A stretch of DNA of 64,000 bases from assembly GCA_949128115.1 (NCBI GenBank), contig OX421961.1, forward strand, positions 89,201,277 to 89,265,276. The letters run 5' to 3'. Shown piece by piece: positions 22,520 through 32,597 of this stretch; positions within the stretch are counted from its first letter, which is position 1, and each line of letters starts with the position of its first letter. A program made the position numbers and the translations under genes. The notes beneath the pieces are model-generated. The model saw nothing but the letters and a program-made list of their open reading frames with translations, searched no databases and was not told the DNA's origin. This DNA comes from Anaspis maculata (lineage: Eukaryota > Arthropoda > Insecta > Coleoptera > Scraptiidae).

Positions 22520-22793
22520 TCACCAAAAACAAGTATAGGTACAACTTGCCAGTATGCTGAAAATCTGGAATTTAAGCTTTCACTTGGTCATCAATCCTGC
22601 ACAGGATGGAAGGAGCACTCTGACTTTATCCAGATAAATCATGACCTCTGACCTCCTAAAATCCTCTCTTTACCAAAGGCTACCAGCTGATCTATCTGTT
22701 GAATTTGGCTTCTCGAAAGCGTAATTATTGCTTTAGTTTCAAAAATATTGCAAAGACGCGCTTCCGCAACTGACTTTCTAAAAAGTACCTAAC

Positions 22794-23030
22794 TTTCGAA
22801 TAATTCAACTTTACTTTTCGAACAATTGCTCATTCGAATAACTGACTATTCGGAGAATTGATTTTCGAATAATTGATACTTTCGAACAAGTGATTTCGAA
22901 TAATTTGTTTTCGAATAATTGTTATTTCGAATAATTGATACTTCCGAACAACTGATTTCGAATAACTTTTTTTTGGATAACTGCCTTTCGAATAATTGCT
23001 ATTTTCGAACAATTGATTTCGAATAATTTA
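22794..23030. repeat. ~240-bp TTCGAATAATTG minisatellite
   Basis: About a dozen variants of TTCGAATAATTGAT / TTCGAACAATTG follow each other at 13-27-bp spacing. The apparent minus-strand frame here simply translates the repeat. Confidence 0.8.
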
Positions 23031-23470
23031 CCGGACACGCGCCCGTCCTCCCATTCTGGTCAATATACAGTTTTTGACAAGCTTTCCAAAAAGCTCGCCC
23101 TCACAAGACATTGGGTGTCATACGAAAAACCGGAGCGAGGACGCCTAGGAACACACGAGTCGTATCCGAATACAATAATAATTGGGGAATAGTATAGGTA
23201 TATTCGTATTCATGCAAAAATAATTATCTATTCAATATACCTTCAGTAGCCGCGATTCAGGATTCTGGATTGAATAAAGTTGTACCATTTCGTGTAGGTA
23301 GGTAAAACCGCCGCCACATTCGTTAAAATTGTTTGACATTGTTGCTGAAATTATCTTATTCGAAGAAAGTAGGTATATGTCGAGGTATTGTATGTATGTA
23401 ATTTGCCAGGCAGTCAACCATTGAAGATGAAAAGTCGAGAACAAACGAACATTTCGAGAATAAACGGAAT

Positions 23471-23550
23471 CTTTGGAAATCATTGGCAATCACTTGCAAT
23501 CATTGGCAATCATTGGAAATCATTGGCAATCATTGGAAATCATTGGAAAT
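23471..23550. repeat. 10-bp tandem repeat, 8 units
   Basis: Eight consecutive decamers of the form CATTGGMAAT, from CTTTGGAAAT at 23471 to CATTGGAAAT ending 23550, with few substitutions. Confidence 0.9.
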
Positions 23551-23977
23551 GCCGTCTTATCCATTAGGCAGAGTAGGCTGAGTGCCTAGGGCCTACGAAC
23601 AATTCAAAACCGAAAGATATACGAATAAACTTTAAGTAAGCCTAGGGCCTACAAACTTTTGAAGGCCTACGAGCTATCCTCTTCGATTTATTCCATTTTT
23701 TTTTTAACTCAAGAAAACAGTTTTTTTTTGGGTGTTTGAAGACGCGTCAACTGCTAAGAGTTATTAGCGTCTTCGCTGTGTTTGTATCGACTGACTTTAA
23801 TGCTGGTTATTTGCATATTTCTCTGAGCAGAGCTGGTCAGTCATACTGTGATGGCGATTTGTATTTGGGTTTGGTGTCAAATTTTGTCGAGGAGGTCAGC
23901 TTTTTGAAGAAAATCTAGGGACTCTCAAGGTGGACTATTAGCAGCTGGGGCATTTGGGAAGCTTGGATTAGATTTGG

Positions 23978-25147
23978 TCAAATAGTTGGATATCTCTGAG
24001 AAAAGAGAGAACATTTGGGAATGATGTCGGGTCGATAAGGGTCCTTGTTGATTCTGTAATCTGATGTGACATTCTGGCAAGATGAAAATGTGGGCAGATG
24101 TTCAAGATGTGGTGCAGATTCAGTCTCGTAGGATTGTTGCATGTAGAACAGTTTGGGGGGATCTTGACGAGAAAGGAGATAGGAGTGGGTAAGTCTTGTG
24201 TATCCCAACCTGATACGATTCAATTTCACTTGTTCACTTCTTCGGTCAGGATTGGGAAGAGTGCTACATACTGGAGGTTTGATGAGTTTGAGGTGGGAGC
24301 CATTCAGATTCCAGTTTCTCTGCCAGAGATGGACAATTTTCGACTTCATGTGGGCTTTTATGTCGGTTGGAAGATGAAGTATAATTTGTTCAGAATTTGA
24401 ACGAGCAACTTTCTTGGCCTCCTGGTCTGCTTCCTCATTCCCTGCAATTCCAACATGAGAAGGGGTGAAGAGAAAGACGATTTTGTTTGATTTATTGAAA
24501 AGTTTGTCTTTCATCATTTGTATCAGCGGATTTCTTGGATATAGTGGTGTCAAAGATTGGAGGGAGCTGAAGGAGTCAGAACAGATGATGAATTTGTCTT
24601 TTGGGAAGCGTTCTGTATATGAGATGGCTTGAAAAATGGCGTATAGCTCAGCTCAGTCGAACAGAGAGTTTCTCAGAAGACGCAATCACAGCAGAGGCCA
24701 CGCTTCCATCAGTCTTTGATCCATCAGTGTAGGTATATGATTTTATGGGTTGGGAGTTGGGAGACTGTTTTTTTGGAATTCCAATCTGATTTCATGGTGA
24801 CTGTGGTCTGTTTTGTTATATTGAGCCAATTTGTAGTTTATTTCAATAGTCTGTAGTTTCCAAGGAGGTATTTGGGACTGAAACCATGATAAGGTTGTTG
24901 GGATTTCAAAATTTATTTCAGTTTGAATACGATGCAATCTTTCGTGTATAGTAGGAATGATGTTTCGATTTGAGTTGAGAAGTGTCCTGAATCTGCTAGA
25001 AAAAACCAATGGGAAGTTAGAGCTTTTTGGATTTGAAGCCAAATTGGTACAGTAGTTGAGAGTTAATTGCTTAGTTCGAAGTTCTAGAGGACATCCACTC
25101 GCCAATGTAAGAAGATTCTCTACAGGGGTGGTGCAAAATTCTCCCAC
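23978..25147 (-). pseudogene. 3' end of a non-LTR retrotransposon ORF2 (RNase H)
   Basis: On the minus strand the reading starts near 25147 with a linker-like segment (MGEFCTTPVENLLTLASGCP) that normally follows the reverse transcriptase. It continues into an RNase H domain: YTDGSK with the first Asp near 24710, an AELYAI-type Glu helix, a SDSFSSL Asp near 24585, and SHVGIAGNEEAD with its His and Asp near 24450. A tail rich in R-L-G-x-T-R-L-T-H-x-Y-L follows and stops at 23978. At least two frame breaks (near 24745 and near 24655) disable it. The 5' part, including endonuclease and reverse transcriptase, is missing, as expected for 5'-truncated insertion. A-runs near 23700-23730 may mark its 3' end. 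It belongs to the RNase H-bearing non-LTR clades (I/R1/LOA-like or Jockey-like); the exact clade is not resolved. Confidence 0.8.
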
Positions 25148-26473
25148 TGCTATATATATACTCTATACACTGCTATACACTATATACACTGCTATATATA
25201 ATCTATACCTAGCAAAAAAGCTGCAGTTGAAACCTTTTCAATATTTACCTCCATTTTTCAACCACTATTTGTTTGAAAAGGTTGATTTGCCTGGGTGATT
25301 TCTAATATTGGAGAATAAAGATGTAAAATGGCTTCAAGAAGAGCATTGCGCGATTATTTTGGTAAATTTTAAAAGAAAAAAATTGGTGAAATCGATTATG
25401 GTGTTCAAGAAACAAATATTGCACAACCTTTTCTTTTCCGCAGTTTCCAATCCCGATACTGTTTTCAAATCGATTTCAATTTTCCATGGAAACGTTGTAT
25501 AGGTATGTAAACTGCTCAACATTTGAAATGTCGGTATCGAAAATTTTGCCTTTTTTCAAAAAGATATAACTTTGGATTGTCTCAACCGATTTCGATTTTG
25601 TTTTCACGGTTGTTTAGATACATCTTTCAGCAATCTACTTGGTCGGCTAGATTTTTTGACTCATTCCAATTACATTCGTTACAGGCAAGGCCGGTCCGAA
25701 GAAGGGGTGTGGGGGCCCCCCAGTCGCGAACATCCAGTCGGCAAAATCGAGCTCAGTCGGCAAAATTCAGATGTACTGAAATACTGCCCATAAAACGATT
25801 TGAAAGAAAAAGATGCTCAACTATCACGCATAATGCGCAAGAAACTTTGTTGGTACCAAATAAATTTGTGTTTATTGTGTTGTACTACTACTTGTGGTAG
25901 AACTACTAACATGAAGCCAGAATCGAAGTTCAGAAGTCTTATTTTGCGGAAACATAGGTAGTCATTGTGCTAACTAAGCAGGTTTTCAAGATGCTTGTTT
26001 TCGTAAATCTTTGTCGTAGATCATGATCCATGATCCATAATCCACGACTATCAGCCAATCCATAATCCATAGCACTATCAGCAAATTGTCATAAGTGTTG
26101 GAAGTTTTAAGGTAAAACACCATACATATACAGCGTGTCCCAGTGAAGTGGAATCACCTCTATATTTTCTTCCCCTAGCACGTTTTCAGAAAATGTTTTC
26201 AACGGGTAGGTATGACGATTTTGACCACTGCGGTTCAGTTCGTGACATAATTTTTTCCTGTAAATATAATTTTTTGACGGATCACAAATTTTTTTGACAT
26301 TTTTCGATTTTTTTATTTTTATTCAGAGCAATAAAAACCACGTGTTTGTCTCCGTATATGGTAACATAATTATTTCGTTCCTATCATTCCTCAGATAAAT
26401 TCTGCAACTAAATTAGAATGGGGAATGATTCATTATAGAAATCGGAAAAGAAAAAAGTTTCTTCTTAAATACT

Positions 26474-26885
26474 GGGTGTTCCAAAAGTATCGCATTCCGA
26501 TTCCAGAGCGCTATATGCCACTCAGAAGCACAAGAAAAATATTGAAAAAAATTAATGACGTTTATTTTTGGAGATATGGGAGAGTCGAAGGGTGGGACTT
26601 CTCTCCCCTCTAGGAAAATGATTCAGAATTATGAATCACCCTGTATATCAAATAAAAGTTCAGGGCACATCCAGTGGTTGATAATTTTTACTGATTAGTC
26701 TATCATGAACAGTTCTCTGGAATCACTTCGACTTACAAAAATAGAGGAGAGTGAAGTCCTACCCTTAGATCCCCCATATCTTCAAGAATAAACGTCACTA
26801 TTTCTTTTAATATTTTTTCCGTGTTCTTGAGTGAATTCCATATGTTGCTCTGGACTCGGAATGCGATACTTTTGAGACACCCTGT
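26474..26885. repeat. 410-bp hairpin nested in the hAT element
   Basis: The arm from 26474 (GGGTGTTCCAAAAGTATCGC) is mirrored by the arm ending near 26885 (GCGATACTTTTGAGACACCC). The mirrored blocks around ATTCCGA, CATATCTYCAA and AATAAACGTCA match in order. The end motif resembles that of many mariner-like elements. Confidence 0.65.
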
Positions 26886-26929
26886 ATAATGCAAACTAGG
26901 AAACTTATCTCAGATGTTCAAATTGTCTG

Positions 26930-27420
26930 CCTCCAACATCGCGACGAAGGCGTTCTTGAAAGCAAAAGCCCCTCACGGAACGTGGGAAAAAATCTGGAGG
27001 TATTCTACCGCATTCCTCCGGAATAAGATCTTTCAGCCGCTGTAAGTTTTGAGGCTACACCTTGTAAACTCACTCTTTCAAGTATCCCCACAAGAAAAAG
27101 TCCAATGGGAACAGGTCAGGTGACCTGGGAGGCCACTCAATTTCCCCTCTTCGACCAAACTATCTTCGTGGGAATGCCTGGAATGTCAAGGAACTCCCGC
27201 ACGGCCAGCGTAAAGGTGGTGAAGCCCCGTCTTGCTGGAACCAAGGCTGAATCCGTCCTTCTGGAGTAAAAATGACACTGATGGCCGGAACAATGAAATT
27301 TTGTAAAAGCTCTAAATAGCTATTGCCATTCAAATTCCCGTCAATAAAGAACGGTCCCATAATTTGCTGTCCCACAATTCCACAGTCTCACAATAATAGT
27401 CGGCATTTTGAGATCTTTCA
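26930..27420 (-). pseudogene. mariner/Tc1-like transposase C-terminal fragment
   Basis: The minus strand encodes an MGPFFIDGNLNGNSYLELLQ stretch, WFQQDGASP with the second catalytic-type Asp, LAVREFLDIPGIP, and after frame changes a PLDFFLWG-like segment near 27080-27100. The QQDGA and DFFLWGYLK blocks are hallmarks of the mariner/Tc1 DDE transposase core. Frameshifts and stops between blocks make it dead. It sits inside the hAT element, so it is a passenger. Confidence 0.7.
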
Positions 27421-28877
27421 CACCCCCCCCCAAGCCAATCGGTTTCGGTCCGGCCTTGGTTATAGGGTGGAATGTGAAGCATTGCAAAAACGTGCATAGT
27501 TCAATAAATCCCCATTTTTGAGAACAATTTTTTTTTCCAAATTCTAACGGTATAATCCAAGGATATCATGAAGCCTGATGTCCTATCTCAAAACGGTTTT
27601 TGAATTTTTCAGATCAGAAGTCCAACAATGATGACATGACTTTTTTGTGAAAGTTGCATTTCACTCATTTCGGTTGGCAATAAAATCGCATTTTGGATGA
27701 TAAGAACCTGTAATTTTGCATGCTTGTTGCTTGAACTGTTAGAAACTGCTGCGTCCTCAAAAACCTCTGTTCTCGCCTCTGTTTTACTTTCCCAGTTCGC
27801 GTTCTCGAATGAAAAGGAAAATATTGTGAACACGCAAAAATATTGTTTCCGGATTTCGAAGAATAACTTTTTTCAAGGTCCATCTTATCGATTTATTTAG
27901 ACTATTTCCAGATCAAAGTCGGTCTGTCTGCCTGTCTGTGTGTCTAACTCTGTGTAATCGTCCATGATAACTCCCAAGCGGTATATCCAATTGAGCTGAA
28001 ATTTGGTATGCAGCCATAGTATAGGCGTCTAATGAACTTATGTGATTTTGGTTGGAATCCGCCATGAGAGGGCGCACTTATTGCATCGTATCAGTATAGT
28101 AATTTTTGACGTACTGACCTCAAATTGGATATGTAGATGTTTTGTTGGTTCAGAAACACATTCTAAAATTTTAGTTTTAATATGTTTCAGAAATAAAATC
28201 TCAATTTATCATTTTTTAGAGATGTCCAAAATACAACTTTCACAAACAAAAATCATATCATCATTGTTAAACTTCTGATCTGGAAAATTCAACAACCGTT
28301 TTGAGACAAGACGTCAGGCTGCATGATTATATCGTGAGAATTTGAAAAAAAAAATTGTCCACAGAAACGGGGATCTATTGAACCAAGCACAATTTTGCAA
28401 TGCTTTACATCTCACCCTGTAACGAATGTAATAGAAATACATTAAAAATTCTTGCCAACTGAGTAGATTGCTGAAAGATGTATCTAAGCAACCGTGAAGA
28501 CAAAATCGGAATCGGTTAAGACAATCCAAAGTTACACCATTTTGAAAAGGGGCGTTGAAAATTTTTGATACCGACATTTCAAATGTTGAGCAGTTTATTT
28601 TATACCTGACTGTTGACATAAGCTGTTAATTAATAAATAAATTCCGGAAACACTTTTTTATTCACTCTACAAGCCTACACAGACTTCAAGTCAATCCTGT
28701 CAAGTCAGTGTACACATCACTTGAATAAGATTGAGGAATACATATTTTTGCAAAAGACATCTTTTGTGGGGTTTTGTTCCAGAACTTAAGACACCTTCTT
28801 TCTTATTAAAAAAAGAAACAAACAAAAAAAAAGTATCTAGGTTAGCAACTCTACGAAATATGTCTTACTCAATTCTT

Positions 28878-29009
28878 ATAGCTGTATTACACTACCCAAT
28901 TTCTTGTACAATTTATTAAACAATCTGTCAATTCAACAATCAAGTTCATTGTTTTTTGACACTATTTTGGCAGATTGTTCAAGAAATTGTGTAGTGTAAA
29001 CACAGCTAT
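28878..29009. mobile_element. 132-bp MITE
   Basis: ATAGCTGTATTACACTACCC at the left and GTGTAGTGTAAACACAGCTAT at the right form TIRs with further complementarity inward (AATTTCTTG / CAAGAAATT). Noncoding. Confidence 0.75.
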
Positions 29010-29060
29010 TATAATTATAGATAAAAAATCGACATATTGGTTGACATTACATTGAAACCT

Positions 29061-29190
29061 TAGGTGCTTTTCTTTTACAACAAAACTCACTGATCTGATC
29101 TATGTTAGAGAGAGAAAGAGCGAGAAATCACATGCGCAAAAGTGAGACTCAGGTCAGAATACTTACTTCAGGTTGTAAAAGGAAAGCACC
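29061..29190. mobile_element. 130-bp hairpin MITE
   Basis: GGTGCTTTTCTTTTACAAC and GTTGTAAAAGGAAAGCACC face each other across a ~90-bp spacer. It lies in the 3' flank of the minus-strand channel-like gene. Confidence 0.7.
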
Positions 29191-29212
29191 TCTGAAATCG
29201 GTGCATGAAGAC

Positions 29213-29313
29213 CGTTCTATGAAATCTGCCAAGCAGGCGCAAGGAAGCGTACGCATGAGCTTATTTGATTAATTTACTCCGCTTTCTTTCATTGGCGCAG
29301 ATTTCATAGAGCA
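29213..29313. mobile_element. ~100-bp hairpin MITE
   Basis: CTATGAAATCTGCC and GGCGCAGATTTCATAG face each other across ~65 bp, just downstream (3') of the minus-strand gene. Confidence 0.6.
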
Positions 29314-29391
29314 ACCTTTACAATAAATAGTAGATAAGTTATTTGTAGTTATAAATTATTGACAATAAACTCAGCAACTGGTTTTTATCTT

Positions 29392-31629
29392 TTAGAATTT
29401 TGTTTCCAAAATTTTTCTCAATTCAGCAATTCGAGTAGATGAAAGTTTCACTTGTGATATGTTTTGTTCCTTGAGAAACTTATTTTTGTTGATAGCGAAT
29501 TTCAACACATATTTCCTTTTGTCATTAGCCTGGGCGAAAACGAAAGGACTTTTTACAAGTCCCCACTTTGAGTAAAATGTTTCTACATAACTGATAAAGT
29601 ACAAAACATATCTGTACCCCAATGCGGTGAAGCTGTTATCATAATTTTCTTCACTTGTCGCATCCAGTGCAAAACTGATGACAACCAGTGACATAGTAAA
29701 GAAAAACATGATAAATGCAGCAAAAATTATTGCCGAGCTTGCATTTCTAAATATGTAGTACAAGTCCATAATACTATCGACTGAATTCAAATAAAGACCA
29801 GCTAAAAAAATTGAAAGTAAAGTGAAGACATAGGATCGTAACACAGTAATTTTGTTCATGTAATTGACCAATCTGGCGTGATACCTTGAAAAATTTGGAT
29901 TATAGCGCCAAAACAGGTGGAAAGACATCGCTAAAGGAAGTGTTATTGCTACACCTAACATCCTCGCGTTTCCATTTAAAAATATGCCAAACATCATTAT
30001 AGATGCCGCAACATCGTTTATGGTTTGAAACTTGTTTTGGTGCCAATCGAAAAATAAAAATGACTTGATCGAAAATAAAATGACTGAAAGCCATCTGAAG
30101 ATACCAAAGAAGTTTGCACTCGAAAAACTTAAGAAAAAAACGAAATATAAAAGTAAATGCATTGAAAACAATAACTCGAAACATGGGTAAGCTAGCTGCC
30201 ATTTAATGTTTATGAAATTGCTTAGTAATGGATGATTCAATAAATGACGTAGCTTATCCGAATTCGAAATAATCGTCAAGATATCAACTTCAGATTTCTC
30301 ACTATTGATAAAATTCGTCAAATCCATTCCAATTTCGTATTTTCCATGATTGACGTTGACATGTTTTTCAGGCATAATACAATCGTTCAAGAAGTATTCC
30401 AAATCCTCAGGATCCATGTACTCTAAAGGACATTTTTTAGAATCATTTCGTATAGTAAGAGGTGCTTTCCTTTTGAGAAGAGCCCTGACGGCTACCGAAC
30501 TACAAAATATTGCAGCATAGTGCAGTGGTGTGTTCCCATTGGACGATTGTATGTTGACATCGAGGTGGTTGTATTTCAGAATGTCGTCGAAATATTTCGT
30601 TTTCATTTGCCTCCCTCGATTCTGCAAGAAGCTAAGGAACAACTTTTTATCAACATGGATTTTATTCGCATCAAGAAGAGATCTGAATATGTCGTAGCTA
30701 TTTCTTCGAGCTGCTATTTCGATTGGAGATTTGTCATTCCACTCGGTCACCTTTGACAAGTCTGCGCCTTTTGAAATCAAGTACTTAACCACGTTGGGTA
30801 ATTTCATTTCACAAGCTAATTGCAAAAAGGTATTGTTGCCATCATCCAAATCAAAGTTTATGATTTCTTTGCAGCCTATGAAGCCGTTTTCGTTTTTTTC
30901 TACTAAGAATTTGAACCACTTGCTAGCATCTTCCATTTCAGTGTTCATTCCTTGGTTCGAGTGGTTCGAAAGGCACTGCTCAATCAAATCCTTTGAAATA
31001 TTGTTCGTTTCTGCTTCCAGTGGTGCCGTTTCAATTTTATCAGTCTCCATCAATACACTTAAGTACGTCTTCAGCAGATTAGCTATATTCGAATGTCCTT
31101 TTCTCATGCTGATGGTATATAAATTAACTAAAAATGAAGCAGGAGTTCGTGCATGATAATCCCGTTGATTCAAGTCGACCCCAGCTTTTATTAATATTCG
31201 AATGCACTCTTCGTAATTCTTCTCCATTGGGTTGGCGTATTTCAACAGAAACATCATTATGCCGTCACCTTCTCTCGTTCTGTTGATGTTCGACGAAGCA
31301 CCGGATAGTTTGTCCAAGCAATATGAAAGTTTTTCTGGGTCACATTTGGCGGCAGCGAAGAACGCCAGTTCGTCGACGTTATCTTCAGAATAAATTTCAA
31401 AACCTGTGTCTATCAACATCCTTAGGGCGTACAAATTTTTCGGAATGGTCTTTGAGAAACGCACAGTGGGTATGATGGACTGGAAGTTTGGTAGGCCAAA
31501 GTTGTACGATAATATGTTTTTGTTGTTTCTGATCAATCGTCTGGCTTCTTCTAAGTTTCCTTCCTTGATTTTTGATAGAGTGAGTTTTGATTCTTTACGC
31601 AGTTGGAATTCAGGTACTTCAGCCGACAT
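29392..31629 (-). CDS. painless-like TRPA ankyrin membrane protein, altered pore
   Basis: A 745-residue frame. The start is set at the ATG 31629 because the minus strand reads TTTCCAG/GTTGAAAATG, a good splice acceptor seven bases upstream; the open reading beyond it is probably intron. Residues 1-460 are hydrophilic with ankyrin-like repeats (about 263-293, 298-321, 364-405 with NGNTPLHYAA). A HPLLSNFINIKW linker precedes about six membrane helices (482-504, 506-527, 535-552, 556-575, 594-615, 632-655). The order matches TRPA channels of the painless type, sensory cation channels of the plasma membrane. The neighbour at 47837-53045 is a clear paralogue. By eye the pore helix (SIMDLYYIF, 619-627) aligns, but the filter position TGD of the paralogue is RNA here (628-630), and the S5-pore linker is much shorter. 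It may therefore be a non-conducting subunit or a decaying copy, although the frame is intact over 2.2 kb. Upstream noncoding exons were not identified. Confidence 0.8.
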   Translation of the reverse strand: MSAEVPEFQLRKESKLTLSKIKEGNLEEARRLIRNNKNILSYNFGLPNFQSIIPTVRFSKTIPKNLYALRMLIDTGFEIYSEDNVDELAFFAAAKCDPEKLSYCLDKLSGASSNINRTREGDGIMMFLLKYANPMEKNYEECIRILIKAGVDLNQRDYHARTPASFLVNLYTISMRKGHSNIANLLKTYLSVLMETDKIETAPLEAETNNISKDLIEQCLSNHSNQGMNTEMEDASKWFKFLVEKNENGFIGCKEIINFDLDDGNNTFLQLACEMKLPNVVKYLISKGADLSKVTEWNDKSPIEIAARRNSYDIFRSLLDANKIHVDKKLFLSFLQNRGRQMKTKYFDDILKYNHLDVNIQSSNGNTPLHYAAIFCSSVAVRALLKRKAPLTIRNDSKKCPLEYMDPEDLEYFLNDCIMPEKHVNVNHGKYEIGMDLTNFINSEKSEVDILTIISNSDKLRHLLNHPLLSNFINIKWQLAYPCFELLFSMHLLLYFVFFLSFSSANFFGIFRWLSVILFSIKSFLFFDWHQNKFQTINDVAASIMMFGIFLNGNARMLGVAITLPLAMSFHLFWRYNPNFSRYHARLVNYMNKITVLRSYVFTLLSIFLAGLYLNSVDSIMDLYYIFRNASSAIIFAAFIMFFFTMSLVVISFALDATSEENYDNSFTALGYRYVLYFISYVETFYSKWGLVKSPFVFAQANDKRKYVLKFAINKNKFLKEQNISQVKLSSTRIAELRKILETKF

Positions 31630-31665
31630 TTTCAACCTGGAAATTGTAATATTATTAGTAAGGGC
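31630..31665 (-). promoter_or_regulatory. splice acceptor before the start codon
   Basis: On the minus strand TTACTAATAATATTACAATTTCCAG ends at 31637: a branch-point-like CTAAT, a pyrimidine-leaning tract and AG. The exon would begin at 31636 and the ATG follows seven bases later. A 5' exon upstream, possibly beyond the LTR element, is implied. Confidence 0.5.
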
Positions 31666-32073
31666 ATCTTGAAAGTGAACATGAATAGCTAAGCTAAACC
31701 AGCACACAGAGTATACTTGAGTTATTACCTTATAGAAAAGAAAAACAACGATAGGTACCTGCACAATAAAAAGGCGTGTTTTCAACTTGGTGTACACTGT
31801 TTTAGGTATTGCGTTACTGTAAGTTTGATCAAGTGTGGATACCGTATGCTACAACTTCAGCTTTATATTTTTTTCGACACAAAATCTTGAGTAGGTACTT
31901 AGGTATCATTTTATTTGATAATTTAAAAAAGAAGTGGGTACCTATGAGATATAGGTACTTACTTTATTCATTATTTGGATTTTTTCTTATTTTATATGAA
32001 CTCGTAGAATCACTTATTTCTAGAACTCTCATATCTTATAGTAGTAGGTATTTTAGGTACTAGATATGAATAC

Positions 32074-32498
32074 TGTTACGAAGCTCGCGACCATCCCGGC
32101 TCTTTCTAGAGAAATCTAGAATTACGCTTTGCATTCGGGAAGCATCGAGAGACTTCAGCGGTAGGTCACGACACGTCGAGACTTCTGGCGGAGGTGCCGT
32201 AGAAAGTACGCGTATATTCTCGACGCAGATACCAGAAAAATCCTCGTGTGCTGTAAACACCATCAGGAAGCACCCAGAACCTTCGATGCCACTATAAGAG
32301 AGGAACCCGACCTGGCATCGAGAGAGTTTGAATCGAGCGATCGTGGCGTCAACACCTTAAGCGACATTGTGAATTTCTAAGCGATTAATAATTCTGTGCG
32401 TTATTTAGTTGTGTCGGTAGTAGCTAATAAAGTGCAGTTTGTTAACAAGTAAATCAGCGCATTTAATTTCGAGATAGGCGAACCCGAATATCGTAACA
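32074..32498 (+). repeat. 5' LTR
   Basis: 425 bp, TGTTACG...CGTAACA with 7-bp perfect inverted ends. CTATAAGA near 32292 is a candidate TATA box and AATAAA at 32426-32431 a candidate poly(A) signal. Confidence 0.95.
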
Positions 32499-32500
32499 AC

Positions 32501-32518
32501 TGGTGTCAGAAGTGGGAT
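32501..32518 (+). promoter_or_regulatory. primer binding site (tRNA-Leu type)
   Basis: TGGTGTCAGAAGTGGGAT begins two bases after the LTR. It is complementary, with one mismatch, to the 3' end typical of tRNA-Leu (CCCACTCCTGACA plus CCA). Minus-strand DNA synthesis would start here. Confidence 0.75.
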
Positions 32519-32597
32519 ATTTTGGAATTTGGAAATTTCAACTGCTGATTTCGGGGTAATCGATTAGTGATTGTCGGAACATTCGAGAAATCGTTTG

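Larger units (their letters stand above)
25686..27458. mobile_element. 1.77-kb hAT-type element
   Basis: TIRs CAAGGCCGGTCCGAAG and CTTTCGGTCCGGCCTTG-like (ending 27458) are bounded by 8-bp duplications GTTACAGG (25678-25685) and GTTATAGG (27459-27466), one mismatch. It holds a hairpin and a mariner-like transposase fragment, both unrelated to its own mobility. No hAT transposase was seen. Confidence 0.85.
25501..28607. repeat. 3.1-kb foldback, arms ~380 bp, left arm split by hAT
   Basis: Left arm 25501-25685 plus 27459-about 27660 is the reverse complement of about 28232-28607. It starts with AAACTGCTCAACATTTGAA inside the left end, and the right end mirrors it. The 1.77-kb hAT element at 25686-27458 interrupts the left arm only. 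The right arm reads straight through the corresponding site at about 28421-28430. The outer motif is nearly the same as that of the foldback at 40791-42294. Confidence 0.85.

Noticed and set aside
23471..23550. Regular short repeats resembling a CRISPR array
   Set aside because: The units are 10 bp with no spacers, in an animal genome; a simple tandem repeat.
30520..31672. Several plus-strand frames opposite the minus-strand channel gene
   Set aside because: They are antisense to a 745-codon frame with clear domains.
31630..31797. 56 extra N-terminal residues for the minus-strand channel-like protein
   Set aside because: The stretch is hydrophobic and unlike the family, and a good splice acceptor sits just before the downstream ATG. 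It is more likely intron.
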